Source: Achromobacter xylosoxidans (lineage in GTDB: Bacteria > Pseudomonadota > Gammaproteobacteria > Burkholderiales > Burkholderiaceae_B). From it: a DNA stretch of 64,000 nt. The stretch spans positions 372,001 to 436,000 of the forward strand of contig NZ_CP061008.1 of assembly GCF_014490035.1 (NCBI RefSeq), read 5' to 3'. Below are positions 50,879-60,088 of the stretch, piece after piece. The position numbers were made by a program, and so were the translations under genes. Each line of letters opens with the position of its first letter. Within the stretch, counting starts at the first letter, position 1. The notes below the pieces were generated by a model that was not told the origin of the DNA, searched no databases, and saw only the letters and a program-made list of their open reading frames with translations.

Positions 50879-51619
50879 CTACTTCTTGAAGAACTTCGCG
50901 AACGCCGCCTGCGCTTCCTCGGATTGCAGGCGGATGCGGAACTGCTGGGCTTCGTAGTCGAGCGTGTCCTGGATCGCCTGGCGGTCCGGGCGGCGTAGCA
51001 TGGCCTTGGTCAGGCGCAGCGCGGCCGGCGGCTGGCGCGCCAGGTCGGCGGCGGTGGCCTGCGCCGCCGCCAGCGCCTGGCCCTTGGGCGTGACCGACGT
51101 GGCCAGCCCGGCGTCGCAGGCGTCTTGCGCCGTGAAGGCCTTGCCCTGCAACAGCCATTCGGCGGCGCGGCGGGCGCCGGCCAGGCGCGGCATCAGCAGG
51201 CTGGAAGCGCCTTCCGGACACAACCCCAACGCCACGAACGGCATGCGCAAGGTGGCGCCTTCGCCGATGTGGACGAAATCGCAGTGCTGCAGCAGCGTCA
51301 CGCCGATGCCGATGGCATAGCCTTCGACCGCGGCAATGACCGGCACGTCCGCCATGGACAGCGCGCGCAGGAAAGTCAGGCCCGCGCTGTCGCCGGCGCC
51401 GCGCTCCGCCTGGAAGTCGCGCAAATCGTTGCCCGCCGTGAAATGCTCGCCCGCGCCGGTCAGGATGACGGCCGCCAGCGCGGTGTCGGCCGACGCCAGC
51501 GCGATCTGCTCGGTCAGCGCGGCATAGGTGGCGGTATCCAGCGCGTTGCGGCGATCCGGACGGTTGATGGTCAGCGTCAACACCGCGCCGTCGCGGCTGA
51601 CCTGCAGACCGGCGCTCAT
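50879..51619 (-). CDS. Enoyl-CoA isomerase-like crotonase
   Basis: A 246-residue crotonase. The oxyanion motif [10 protein letters not shown] and [11 protein letters not shown] are intact. The hydratase glutamates are absent (GVTL, RMPF), while [20 protein letters not shown] carries the glutamate used by peroxisomal-type Delta3-Delta2-enoyl-CoA isomerases, so isomerisation of unsaturated acyl-CoA is the better call. Its start overlaps the stop of the upstream FMN oxidoreductase gene by four bases. Both are divergent from the TetR gene and belong to its probable regulon. Confidence 0.85.
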   Translation of the reverse strand: MSAGLQVSRDGAVLTLTINRPDRRNALDTATYAALTEQIALASADTALAAVILTGAGEHFTAGNDLRDFQAERGAGDSAGLTFLRALSMADVPVIAAVEGYAIGIGVTLLQHCDFVHIGEGATLRMPFVALGLCPEGASSLLMPRLAGARRAAEWLLQGKAFTAQDACDAGLATSVTPKGQALAAAQATAADLARQPPAALRLTKAMLRRPDRQAIQDTLDYEAQQFRIRLQSEEAQAAFAKFFKK

Positions 51620-52587
51620 GCGCCGAAACCGTTGGCCAGACGGGTCTTGGCGTCTGCGTATTCGCTGCGCAGCGTGTCCACGATCTGGCGGGTCGGCAGC
51701 ACGCTGGCGATGCCGCCCACGCCCTGGCCCGCGCCCCAGATGTCCTTCCAGGGCTTGACCCGGGTCGAGCCGAAATTCGACGCGCCGCTGTCGGGCTGCG
51801 GCAGGTTGGCCGGATCCAGCCCGGCGGCGGCGATGCTGGCCTTCAGGTAGTTGCCGGGGATGCCGGTGAAGAACGGGGTATACAGGATGTCCGAAGCGCT
51901 GGCATCCACGATGGCGGATTTGTAGCCTTCGCTGGCGTTGGCTTCCTCGCTGGCGATGAAGCGCGTACCCATATAGGCGAAGTCCGCGCCCATGGCCTGC
52001 GCGGCCAGGATGTGCGCGCCCGAGGTGATCGCGCCCGACAGGATCAGCGGGCCGTCATAGAAGCGGCGCACTTCGGACACCAGCGCGAAGGGGCTGAGCG
52101 TGCCCGCATGGCCGCCGGCGCCGGCGCACACCAGGATCAGGCCGTCCACGCCGGCTTCCAGCGCTTTTTCGGCGTGGCGGATGGTGGTGACGTCGTGGAA
52201 TACCTTGCCGCCCCAGTCATGCACGCCTTTGACCAGGTCTCCGGGGGCGCGCAGGCTGGTGATGATGAGCGGCACGCGGTGGCTGGCGCACACGGCCAGG
52301 TCCTGCTCCAGCCGGTCGTTGGACTGGTGGATGATCTGGTTGACCGCGAATGGCGCAACCGTCGCCCCGGGGTTGGCCTCGCGGTGCGAGGCCAGGCCGG
52401 CCTGGACTTCGTCCAGCCAGTCGGTCAGCAGGCTTTGCGGACGCGCGTTCAGCGCGGGGAACGACCCCACGATCCCGCTGGTGCACTGCGCCACCACCAG
52501 CTTGGGGTTGGACACGATGAACATCGGGGCGCAGATGACCGGCAGGGACATCTGGCCGTACAAATCAGTCACAAGAGAGTGGGGCAT
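51616..52587 (-). CDS. Nitronate monooxygenase family FMN protein
   Basis: A 323-residue TIM-barrel flavoprotein of the 2-nitropropane dioxygenase family. FMN-phosphate motifs [20 protein letters not shown] and [20 protein letters not shown] are present, with [13 protein letters not shown] at the start. Start 52587; the extension to 52641 lies over the operator region and is rejected. Members next to crotonase, CaiB and acyl-CoA dehydrogenase genes are frequent and may act as reductases or oxidases on acyl-CoA rather than on nitronates. Coupled to the isomerase gene downstream. Confidence 0.85.
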   Translation of the reverse strand: MPHSLVTDLYGQMSLPVICAPMFIVSNPKLVVAQCTSGIVGSFPALNARPQSLLTDWLDEVQAGLASHREANPGATVAPFAVNQIIHQSNDRLEQDLAVCASHRVPLIITSLRAPGDLVKGVHDWGGKVFHDVTTIRHAEKALEAGVDGLILVCAGAGGHAGTLSPFALVSEVRRFYDGPLILSGAITSGAHILAAQAMGADFAYMGTRFIASEEANASEGYKSAIVDASASDILYTPFFTGIPGNYLKASIAAAGLDPANLPQPDSGASNFGSTRVKPWKDIWGAGQGVGGIASVLPTRQIVDTLRSEYADAKTRLANGFGA

Positions 52588-52667
52588 GGCGTCGTCGCGG
52601 AAAAAGGTCACTGGAGGACTTGAACATCGGGACTTGAGCATCCTAGGCGGGTGTGCCTATAATTACC

Positions 52668-52683
52668 TACCGACCGTCCGGTA
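52668..52683. promoter_or_regulatory. Palindromic TetR-type operator
   Basis: The 16-bp imperfect palindrome TACCGACCGTCCGGTA lies midway between the divergent FMN-protein and TetR genes, inside an AT-rich flank (AATTA on one side, ATTAATTAAT on the other). It closely resembles the ACCGACCGGTCGGT form that I associate with acyl-CoA-responsive TetR proteins. It probably overlaps both promoters. Confidence 0.7.
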
Positions 52684-52781
52684 ATTAATTAATCCTTATT
52701 AAACGGCATGCGCTGAATCGCTGTCAATGGAGGTACGCGAGTCCCTCCGGCAGCTGCGGCGCGGCCCCTGCAAAGGCTGCC

Positions 52782-53405
52782 ATGGCGACCTCCGCCCCTC
52801 CTGCCCAGAAACGCGCCCGCGCCGGCCGCCCACCCACCGTGGCGGCCCCGCGCGAACGCATCCTGGAAGAAGCCGCCAAGCTCTTCGCCCAAAGCGGCTA
52901 CGACGGCAGTTCGGTGTCCGACCTGGCCGGCGCGCTCGGCGTGTCCAAGGCGGCCATCTATCACTACTACACCACCAAGCAGGACATCTACGACGCCATC
53001 ATCCTGGCCGTGCTGAGCGGCCTGACGCAGGCCGTCGCCCAGGATGTCGCGCGGGCCGAGGGCGCCACGGCCCGCCTGCGCGCCTTCATGGTGGGCCACG
53101 CGCGCTACTTCGAGCAGCACCACGCCGAGTTCGTCACCATGCTGATCGGCTATTCCGGCATGGCGCTGACCGAACGCGAAGACGCCGCCCGGCTGCGCGA
53201 CGGCTACGAGAAGCGCCTGCGCGAACTGATCGCGCAAGGCGTCGCCGCCGGCGAGTTCCGCGCGCTGGACGTGGCCGCCGCGGGCCGCGCCGTGCTGTCC
53301 ATGCTGAATTGGATGGTGCGTTGGTACAAGCCCGGCCAGGGCGACAGCGCCGAAGCCATCGCCGCCGGCTATTTCGATCTATTGGTCGGAGGCATGCGCG
53401 CCTGA
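52782..53405 (+). CDS. TetR-family regulator of the acyl-CoA cluster
   Basis: A 207-residue protein. The TetR helix-turn-helix occupies residues about 25-70 (RERILEEAAKLFAQSGYDGS, VSDLAGALGVSKAAIYHYY), followed by an alpha-helical ligand domain (AVLSMLNWMVRWYKPG). It is divergent from the FMN-protein/isomerase pair and upstream of the acyl-CoA dehydrogenase gene by 46 bases, so it may repress both sides. An acyl-CoA ligand is a reasonable inference from the gene neighbourhood. Confidence 0.92.
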   Translation: MATSAPPAQKRARAGRPPTVAAPRERILEEAAKLFAQSGYDGSSVSDLAGALGVSKAAIYHYYTTKQDIYDAIILAVLSGLTQAVAQDVARAEGATARLRAFMVGHARYFEQHHAEFVTMLIGYSGMALTEREDAARLRDGYEKRLRELIAQGVAAGEFRALDVAAAGRAVLSMLNWMVRWYKPGQGDSAEAIAAGYFDLLVGGMRA

Positions 53406-53451
53406 GGCGCGGCTGTCCCCGGCTTGCCCCGCTTTTTGTGAGACTCCCATC

Positions 53452-54600
53452 ATGGCCCTCGATACCGAAACCCTGAACCTGTTGCTGGACGCCGTGCGCC
53501 GCTTCGTGCACGAACGCCTGATCCCCGCCGAAGACGAACTGGCCGAAAGCGGCCAGGTGCCGTCCGACATCGTCAACGAGATGCGCGAGCTGGGCCTGTT
53601 CGGCCTGTCCATCTCGCCCGACCATGGCGGCCTGGGCCTGACCATGGAAGAGGAAGTGCGCGTGGTCTTCGAGCTGGGTCAGACCTCGCCCGCGTTCCGC
53701 TCGCTGGCCGGCACCAACATCGGCATCGGCTCGCAAGCCATCGTGCTGGCCGGCACCGACGAGCAGCGCGCCCGCTACCTGCCCAAGCTGGCCAGCGGCG
53801 AATTGATCGGCTCGTTCGCGCTGACCGAACCCGACGCCGGTTCCGACGCGATGGCGCTGCGCCTGTCCGCGGTGCGCGACGGCGACAGCTACGTGCTCAA
53901 CGGCACCAAGCGCTACATCACCAACGCGCCCATCGCCGGCCTGTTCTCCGTCATGGCGCGCACCGCGCCGGAACGCCGCGCCAATTCCATTTCGTGCTTC
54001 CTGGTCGAAGCTGGCACGCCCGGCCTGAGCATCGGCAAGCCGGACAAGAAGATGGGCCAGGCCGGCGCCCTGACCAGCGACGTGGTGTTCGACAACTGCC
54101 GCGTCCCGGCCAGCGCGCTGCTGGGCGGCGAAGAGGGCAATGGTTTCCGCACCTCGATGCGGGTGCTGGACAAGGGCCGCCTGCATATCTCGGCGCTGTG
54201 CGTGGGCATCGCCGACCGCCTGCTGAGCGATGCCGTGAAGTACGCCATTGAGCGTAAGCAATTCGGCCAACCCATCGCCGAATTCCAGCTGATCCAGGCC
54301 ATGATCGCCGACAGCCAGGCCGAACTCTACGCCGCGCGCTGCATGGTGCTGGACGCCGCCCGCATGCGCGACCGCGGCGAGAACACCACCATGCAGGCCG
54401 CCTGCTGCAAGCTGTACGCCACCGAAATGGTGGGCCGCGTGGCCGACCGCGCGGTGCAGATCCACGGCGGCGCCGGCTACATGTCGGAATACGCGGTCGA
54501 GCGCTTCTACCGCGACGTGCGCCTGTTCCGCATCTTCGAAGGCACTTCGCAGATCCAGCAGCTGGTGATCGCCCGCGAAACCATCAAGGCGCATTCCTGA
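53452..54600 (+). CDS. Acyl-CoA dehydrogenase
   Basis: A 382-residue FAD enzyme that introduces an alpha-beta double bond in acyl-CoA. FAD and substrate motifs are SFALTEPDAGSDAMALRLSA and GTKRYITNAPIAGLF, and the C-terminal IFEGTSQIQQLVIARETI carries the catalytic glutamate in the short-chain position. The AAVQIHGGAGYM-equivalent (RAVQIHGGAGYMSEYAVER) is present. It lies directly downstream of the TetR gene on the same strand and is closed by a terminator. Confidence 0.94.
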   Translation: MALDTETLNLLLDAVRRFVHERLIPAEDELAESGQVPSDIVNEMRELGLFGLSISPDHGGLGLTMEEEVRVVFELGQTSPAFRSLAGTNIGIGSQAIVLAGTDEQRARYLPKLASGELIGSFALTEPDAGSDAMALRLSAVRDGDSYVLNGTKRYITNAPIAGLFSVMARTAPERRANSISCFLVEAGTPGLSIGKPDKKMGQAGALTSDVVFDNCRVPASALLGGEEGNGFRTSMRVLDKGRLHISALCVGIADRLLSDAVKYAIERKQFGQPIAEFQLIQAMIADSQAELYAARCMVLDAARMRDRGENTTMQAACCKLYATEMVGRVADRAVQIHGGAGYMSEYAVERFYRDVRLFRIFEGTSQIQQLVIARETIKAHS

Positions 54601-54722
54601 GCGCGGACCCGGCGCAAGAGGCTAATATCCTGCATGACTGACGGTGATCCGGCGCACGGCCCCAGGCCGCGCCGGCATATGACGCGCCAGCGGCCGCGCG
54701 CCGCCGGCATGACGGAATTCCA

Positions 54723-54758
54723 GTCTGGCTTGCGCGCCGCCGCAAGCCAGACGTTTTC
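54723..54758 (+). terminator. Terminator of the acyl-CoA dehydrogenase gene
   Basis: 12-bp perfect stem GTCTGGCTTGCG with CGCAAGCCAGAC, loop CGCCGC, followed by GTTTTCATTTCTCTT. Confidence 0.9.
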
Positions 54759-54785
54759 ATTTCTCTTCTAGCGAAAAGATTACTA

Positions 54786-56015
54786 ATGTCGCAACGTCCC
54801 GCTCCCCTTACCGGCATACGCGTGCTGGACCTCACCCGCGTCCTGGCGGGTCCCTGGTGCACCCAGAACCTCGCCGACCTTGGCGCCGAGGTCATCAAGA
54901 TCGAACGTCCCGGCGCGGGCGACGACACGCGGGCCTGGGGGCCTCCGTACCTGAAGGACGAGGCGGGCAACGACACCACGGAAGCGGCCTATTACCTGTC
55001 CGCCAACCGCAACAAGCTGTCGGTGGCGCTGGACATCGCCTCGCCGCGCGGCGCCGAGCTGGTGCGCGAACTGGCGCTGCAAAGCGACATCCTGGTTGAA
55101 AACTTCAAGGTCGGCGGCCTGTCGAAGTACGGCCTGGACTACGAAAGCCTGAAGGAACTCAACCCGCGCCTGATCTACTGCTCCATCACCGGCTTCGGCC
55201 AGACCGGCCCTTACGCCAGCCGTCCCGGCTATGACTTCATGATCCAGGGCATGGGCGGCCTGATGAGCATCACCGGCGAACGCGACGACCTGCCCGGCGG
55301 CGGTCCGCAGAAAGCGGGCGTGGCCGTGACCGACCTGATGACCGGCATGTACTCCACGGTCGGCATCCTGGCCGCGCTGCACGAACGCTCGCGCAGCGGC
55401 CTGGGCCAGCACATCGACATGGCGCTGCTGGACTGCCAGGTCAGCATGCTGGCCAACCAGAACCTCAACTACATGACCTCGGGCGTGGCGCCCAAGCGCG
55501 CAGGCAATGCCCACCAGAACCTGGTGCCGTACCAGGTCTTCGCGGCCAGCGACGGCCACCTGATCGTGGCGGTCGGCAACGACAGCCAGTTCCGCAACTA
55601 CTGCGGCGCGATCGGCCTGCCCGAGCTGTCGGCCGATCCGCGCTTTGCCACCAATCCGCAGCGCGTGAAGAACCGCGCCGAGCTGGTGCCGCTCCTGGCC
55701 GAACGCATGGCCACCGGCGCGCGCGACCACTGGCTGGCCGCGCTGGAAGGCGTGGGCGTTCCCGCCGGCCCCATCAACACGCTGGACCAGGTCTACGAAG
55801 ACCCGCAGGTCCTGGCGCGCGGCATGAAGCGCGAGATGCCGCATCCGACCGCGGGCACGGTGCCCATTGCCGCCAGCCCGCTGAAGTTTTCCGACAGCCC
55901 CGTCGAGTACCGCCGTCCGCCGCCCATGCTGGGCGAGCACACCGAGCAGGTGCTGTCCGAGAAGCTGGGCCTGTCGGCCGAAGAAATCCTGGCGCTGGCG
56001 CAAAGCCGGGCCTGA
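54786..56015 (+). CDS. CaiB/BaiF family (class III) CoA-transferase
   Basis: A 409-residue CoA-transferase. The N-terminal VLDLTRVLAGPWCTQNLADL and IKIERPGAGDDTR are hallmark motifs, and the catalytic aspartate lies in SRPGYDFMIQGMGGLMSITG. These enzymes move CoA between acyl-CoA and a free acid and are often the activating step of acid degradation. It probably forms an operon with the 3-hydroxyacyl-CoA dehydrogenase gene 30 bases downstream. The donor and acceptor acids cannot be read from the sequence. Confidence 0.93.
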   Translation: MSQRPAPLTGIRVLDLTRVLAGPWCTQNLADLGAEVIKIERPGAGDDTRAWGPPYLKDEAGNDTTEAAYYLSANRNKLSVALDIASPRGAELVRELALQSDILVENFKVGGLSKYGLDYESLKELNPRLIYCSITGFGQTGPYASRPGYDFMIQGMGGLMSITGERDDLPGGGPQKAGVAVTDLMTGMYSTVGILAALHERSRSGLGQHIDMALLDCQVSMLANQNLNYMTSGVAPKRAGNAHQNLVPYQVFAASDGHLIVAVGNDSQFRNYCGAIGLPELSADPRFATNPQRVKNRAELVPLLAERMATGARDHWLAALEGVGVPAGPINTLDQVYEDPQVLARGMKREMPHPTAGTVPIAASPLKFSDSPVEYRRPPPMLGEHTEQVLSEKLGLSAEEILALAQSRA

Positions 56016-56045
56016 ACCCCATCCAATAAAAGCAGGAGAGTGGTG

Positions 56046-57572
56046 ATGAAGGAGATTCAAACCATCGGCGTCGTCGGCGCCGGGGCCATGGGGCGCGGCA
56101 TCGCGCAGATCGCGGCGCAAGCCGGGCTGCGCGTGCGCCTGTACGACACCAGCGCGGACGCCGTCGCGGCCGCGCGCGAGTCGCTGCGCCAGACCTGGGA
56201 CAAGCTGGCCCAGAAAGGCAAGATGAGCGCCGCCGACGCGCAGGCGGCGCTGGAGCGCGTGGAATCCGCCACCGCGCTCACCGATATGTCGAACTGCCAG
56301 CTAGTGGTGGAAGCCATCGTCGAGCGCCTGGACGTCAAGCGTGATCTGTTCGCCGCGCTGGAAGGCGTGGTGGCCGAAGACTGCATCCTGGCGTCGAACA
56401 CCTCGTCGCTGTCGATCACCGCCATCGCCGCCGCCTGCAAGCGGCCGCAACGCGTGGCCGGCTACCACTTCTTCAACCCCGTCGCGCTGATGAAGGTGGT
56501 CGAAGTCATCGACGGCCTGCGCAGCGCGCCCGAAGTCGGCGACGCGCTGGCCGAGCTGGCGCGCCGCATGGGCCACACGCCCGTGCGCGCCAAGGACATG
56601 CCCGGCTTCATCGTCAACCATGCCGGCCGCGGCATGAATACCGAAGGCCTGCGCGTGGCGCAGGAAGCCGTGGCGACCTTCGCCCAGGTCGACGCCGTCA
56701 TGCGCGAGCAGGCCGGTTTCCGCATGGGCCCGTTCGAACTGCTGGACCTGACGGCGCTGGACGTGTCCCATCCCGTCATGGAATCCATCTACCGCCAGTT
56801 CTTCGACGAGCCGCGCTTCCGTCCCTCGCCGATCACCACCGTGCGCCTGGCCGGCGGCCTGATCGGCCGCAAGGCTGGCGAAGGCTTCTACGTCTACGCC
56901 GACGGCCAGAAGCAGGTGCCGGCCGAGCCGCCCGTGCCTGCGCTGCCCGAGAACCTGAAGGTCTGGGTCAGCCCCAAGCACGCCGAAGGCTACGCCCGCG
57001 CCGCCGCGCTGGTCGAAAAGCTGGGCGCCACGCTGGTGACCGGCTCCACGCCTGACGCCGACGCGCTCATCCTGGTCACGCCCTACGGTGAAGACGTCTC
57101 CACCACCGTGTCCGCGCAAAGCCTGAACGCGGCCCGCACGGTCGGCCTGGACACGCTCTACGCCTTCGACAGCGCCAAGCGCCGCACCATCATGGTGTCG
57201 CCCGCCACCGAAGCCAAGTGGCGCGACGCCGCGCACGCGCTGCTGGCCGCCGACGGCGTGCCCGTCACGGTGATCGAGGATTCGCCTGGCTTCATCGCCC
57301 AGCGCATCGTCGCCACCATCGTCAACATTGCCAGCGACATCGCGCAGCAGCAGATCGCCACGCCCAAGGACATCGACCTGGCGGTGACGCTGGGCCTGGG
57401 TTATCCGGTGGGTCCGCTGGCCCTGGGCGACAAGCTCGGCGCCGACCGCATCCTGGAAATCCTGAAGAGCATGCAGCGCGTGACCGGCGATCCGCGTTAT
57501 CGCCCCAGCCTGTGGCTGCAACGCCGTGTGCAGCTGGGCATGTCGCTGACCAAGGCGGCTGGCGAACAGTGA
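56046..57572 (+). CDS. 3-hydroxyacyl-CoA dehydrogenase, PaaH/PaaC type
   Basis: A 508-residue enzyme. Start 56046 with AGGAG seven bases before; two GTG codons just upstream are rejected. The N-terminal Rossmann domain begins IGVVGAGAMGRGIAQIAAQA. The catalytic His lies in GYHFFNPVALMKVVEV, and the first C-terminal 3HCDH domain (PGFIVNHAGRGMNTEGL) is followed by a second (DSPGFIAQRIVATIVNIASD), which is the architecture of the PaaH/PaaC group acting in phenylacetate-like degradation. It should oxidise a 3-hydroxyacyl-CoA made in this cluster, though a thiolase gene is not in the window. Confidence 0.93.
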   Translation: MKEIQTIGVVGAGAMGRGIAQIAAQAGLRVRLYDTSADAVAAARESLRQTWDKLAQKGKMSAADAQAALERVESATALTDMSNCQLVVEAIVERLDVKRDLFAALEGVVAEDCILASNTSSLSITAIAAACKRPQRVAGYHFFNPVALMKVVEVIDGLRSAPEVGDALAELARRMGHTPVRAKDMPGFIVNHAGRGMNTEGLRVAQEAVATFAQVDAVMREQAGFRMGPFELLDLTALDVSHPVMESIYRQFFDEPRFRPSPITTVRLAGGLIGRKAGEGFYVYADGQKQVPAEPPVPALPENLKVWVSPKHAEGYARAAALVEKLGATLVTGSTPDADALILVTPYGEDVSTTVSAQSLNAARTVGLDTLYAFDSAKRRTIMVSPATEAKWRDAAHALLAADGVPVTVIEDSPGFIAQRIVATIVNIASDIAQQQIATPKDIDLAVTLGLGYPVGPLALGDKLGADRILEILKSMQRVTGDPRYRPSLWLQRRVQLGMSLTKAAGEQ

Positions 57573-57618
57573 TGCGATGAGCATGACAGGCGCCGACCTG
57601 GCATGCGCAAGAAAAAAA

Positions 57619-57652
57619 CCCGCAAGACATCGTGTCTTGCGGGCTTTTTTTT
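57619..57652. terminator. Bidirectional terminator after the dehydrogenase gene
   Basis: 11-bp perfect stem CCCGCAAGACA with TGTCTTGCGGG, loop TCG, with seven A on the left and eight T on the right. It serves both the dehydrogenase gene and the convergent Bug gene. Confidence 0.96.
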
Positions 57653-57667
57653 GCGACGCCGGCCGCC

Positions 57668-58633
57668 TCAGTTCGCCGGCTTGACCCCGATCAGGGACAC
57701 CAGCGGCGTCCACAGCGCGATGTCGTCGCGGATGCGGCGCGCAAACTTCTCCTTCACTTCGCCTGCCCGCGGCTGGCTGCCGGACGCGTCGAATTTGCTC
57801 AGCACGTCCGGGTCGCGCAGCATGACCTGCACGGCGTCGGCCAGCCTGTCCACCACTTCGGCGGGTGTGCCGGGGGGCGCGAACAGGCCATTCCAGGTTT
57901 CGATCTCGTGGCCGGAGATGGTGTCGGCGATGGCCGGGACGCCGGGCAGCTGAGGTACGGGCTGGCGGCTGGATACGCCCAGGAAGCGGATGCGGCCGCT
58001 GTCCTTGTACGGCAGGATCTCCGAGATGTTGGCCGAGTAGAGATCGGTCGTGCCGCCCATGGTGTCCAGCAGGGCGGGCGCACCGCCGCGATAGCCGATC
58101 AGCGTCGCCTCGATACCCGCGCGCTTGAGAAACACCAGCACCGACATATGCGACATCGACCCCTCGCCGCCGTGCGCGACGGTCAGCGCGCCCGGTTTGG
58201 CCCGGCCATACTCGATCAGTTGCGCCAGGTTCTGGAAACGCGAGCTGGACGGCACCGTGAGCACCAGCGGATTGCTGGCGATGTTGGCGACCGGCACCAG
58301 ATCGTTCAACGGGTCGTAACGCACATTGAACAGAAAGCGCACCAGCGAAACCTGGCCGATGGAGCCCACCATCAGCGTGTTGCCGTCGTTGCGCGAGCGT
58401 ATCAACGCATCGGTGGCAATGGTTCCGCCTGCGCCGGCCTGGTTCTTCACCACGACCGACGAGCCCAAGGTGCGGCGTAGCGAATCGGAGGTAATGCGCG
58501 CCACATAGTCGGTGTTGCCGCCGGGCGGATACGGCACGATCAAGGTGATGGCGGTCCCGTCCTGGGCGCGGACCAACGCGGGCAGCAGCAATGGCGCAGA
58601 GGCCAGCAGCCGCGAGAACTGACGACGTTTCAT
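57668..58633 (-). CDS. Bug-family (tripartite tricarboxylate type) solute-binding protein
   Basis: A 321-residue periplasmic protein. Signal peptide at residues 1-23 (RRQFSRLLASAPLLLPALVR, AQD). The Bug fold motifs are ITLIVPYPPGGNTDYVARIT and VVVKNQAGAGGTIATDALIR, the loops that bind the carboxylate of the ligand. No membrane-component genes are adjacent, as is usual for the many orphan Bug proteins of Bordetella and relatives. It is the third gene of the CobW-amidohydrolase operon, 41 bases beyond the amidohydrolase, so its ligand may be a cyclic amide or the resulting carbamoyl acid. Confidence 0.92.
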   Translation of the reverse strand: MKRRQFSRLLASAPLLLPALVRAQDGTAITLIVPYPPGGNTDYVARITSDSLRRTLGSSVVVKNQAGAGGTIATDALIRSRNDGNTLMVGSIGQVSLVRFLFNVRYDPLNDLVPVANIASNPLVLTVPSSSRFQNLAQLIEYGRAKPGALTVAHGGEGSMSHMSVLVFLKRAGIEATLIGYRGGAPALLDTMGGTTDLYSANISEILPYKDSGRIRFLGVSSRQPVPQLPGVPAIADTISGHEIETWNGLFAPPGTPAEVVDRLADAVQVMLRDPDVLSKFDASGSQPRAGEVKEKFARRIRDDIALWTPLVSLIGVKPAN

Positions 58634-58674
58634 GATGTTTTCCCCTTGTGTCGTAGTGATGCGCGGCCTGGGCT

Positions 58675-60054
58675 TCAGCGTACCGCGGCAGCCATCTGAC
58701 CGCCGCCCTTGGCGCCGACCACTTTACCGTCCGCATACACCGTGGCGCCGCGCACCAGCGTATGCACCGGCTTGCCCTTGAGGCGGCGGCCGGCATAGGG
58801 GCTCCAGCCCACCAGGCTGAGCACGTCCTCGTCGCGCACTTCGTATTCCGTCTCCAGATCGACCAGCACCAGGTCGGCGTCCAGGCCCACGCGGATTTCG
58901 CCCTTGCTGCGCAACCGGAACAATTCGGCGGGCTTGGCCGAACATGCCTCGGCCACGCGTTCCAGGCTGATTTTGCCTTCCTGGGCCGCCGTCAGGAACA
59001 TGCTCAGGTAGAACTGCGTCGACGGCGTGCCGGTGTGGGCTTTCCAGCCATCGGTCCAGCCCACTTCCTTTTCTTCGCGCGTGTGCGGCGCATGGTCGGT
59101 GGCGACGATGTCGATCGTTCCGTCGTTCAGGCCTTCCCACAAGCCCGGCACGTTCTTCTCCGGCACCCAGTACGACAGCGCATACGAGCCCAGGCGCTGG
59201 ATGGCCGACCATTCGCAACCCAGGAACAAGGCCCAGGGATTGATTTCGCAGGTGACCTTCTGGCCCGCCGCCTTGGCCTCGCGGATGAGCTGGACGCTGC
59301 CGGCGGTCTGGGTGTGCAGGATGTGCAGGTGGCAGCCGGCCGCCTTCTGCAGGCGCAGCAAGGTGGCGATGGCGGTTTCCCAGATCACGCCGTCGTGGGC
59401 GGCGTAGGCGCGCGCATAGGCGAGGGCGTCGCGCTCGCCCCGGTCCCAATAGGTCTGTTCGATCACGTCCATCAGGGCCTGGTCGTGCGGATGCACCATC
59501 AAGGGCACGTCCAGTTCAGCGCAGCGCTGCATGATGCGCAGCAGCTTGCCGTGGTCATGCACGCCGATGCCGGGCATGTGCGGATAGTCCCGTCCCGTGT
59601 CCACCACCATGAAGATCTTGAACGCGGCGATGCCCGTGGCGGTCATGGCTTCCATTTCCGACTCTATCGTCGGCGCCGGGTTGAAGTTCCAGTCGACCAC
59701 GGCATCGCTGCGGTAGATGGCGAACTGCTTTTCCAGCAGGTCCAGCGAGTTTGGCGGCGGATTGACGTTGGGCATGCCCACGCTGGTGGTGACGCCGCCC
59801 GCGGCGCATTGCTGCGTGGCGGTGAGGATGGTGTCCTTGTACTCGAATCCCTTCTGCGAACCCTGGCGGTGGTGCGAATGCATGTCGATGGCTCCTGGCA
59901 ATACTGCCAGGCCGCTGGCATCGATGACGTTGCGCGCGTCGGGTTCGCTGCCGGCCTCGTACAAGCCGGCGATCTTGCCGTCGCGGATGCCGATGGAGGC
60001 GCGCACCTGGCCCTGGGGAGTGACCACCAGGCCGTTCTTGATCAAAGTGTCCAT
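58675..60054 (-). CDS. Dihydropyrimidinase/allantoinase-like cyclic amidohydrolase
   Basis: A 459-residue metal-dependent amidohydrolase. Metal ligands His59 and His61 are in IDMHSHH, the bridging carboxylated lysine is Lys146 (AAFKIFMVV), and later histidines and aspartate are in MVHPHDQAL, HLHILHTQ and VATDHAPHT. This is the complete binuclear set of hydantoinase, allantoinase and dihydroorotase enzymes. Substrate specificity is open; the insert IDMHSHHRQGSQKGFEYKD is unlike classical dihydropyrimidinases. It is co-transcribed with a CobW GTPase, suggesting metal delivery, and with a Bug binding protein that may supply the substrate. Confidence 0.88.
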   Translation of the reverse strand: MDTLIKNGLVVTPQGQVRASIGIRDGKIAGLYEAGSEPDARNVIDASGLAVLPGAIDMHSHHRQGSQKGFEYKDTILTATQQCAAGGVTTSVGMPNVNPPPNSLDLLEKQFAIYRSDAVVDWNFNPAPTIESEMEAMTATGIAAFKIFMVVDTGRDYPHMPGIGVHDHGKLLRIMQRCAELDVPLMVHPHDQALMDVIEQTYWDRGERDALAYARAYAAHDGVIWETAIATLLRLQKAAGCHLHILHTQTAGSVQLIREAKAAGQKVTCEINPWALFLGCEWSAIQRLGSYALSYWVPEKNVPGLWEGLNDGTIDIVATDHAPHTREEKEVGWTDGWKAHTGTPSTQFYLSMFLTAAQEGKISLERVAEACSAKPAELFRLRSKGEIRVGLDADLVLVDLETEYEVRDEDVLSLVGWSPYAGRRLKGKPVHTLVRGATVYADGKVVGAKGGGQMAAAVR

Positions 60055-60088
60055 GCTGTTTTCCTTGTGATGGGGAATGCCAAAACGA

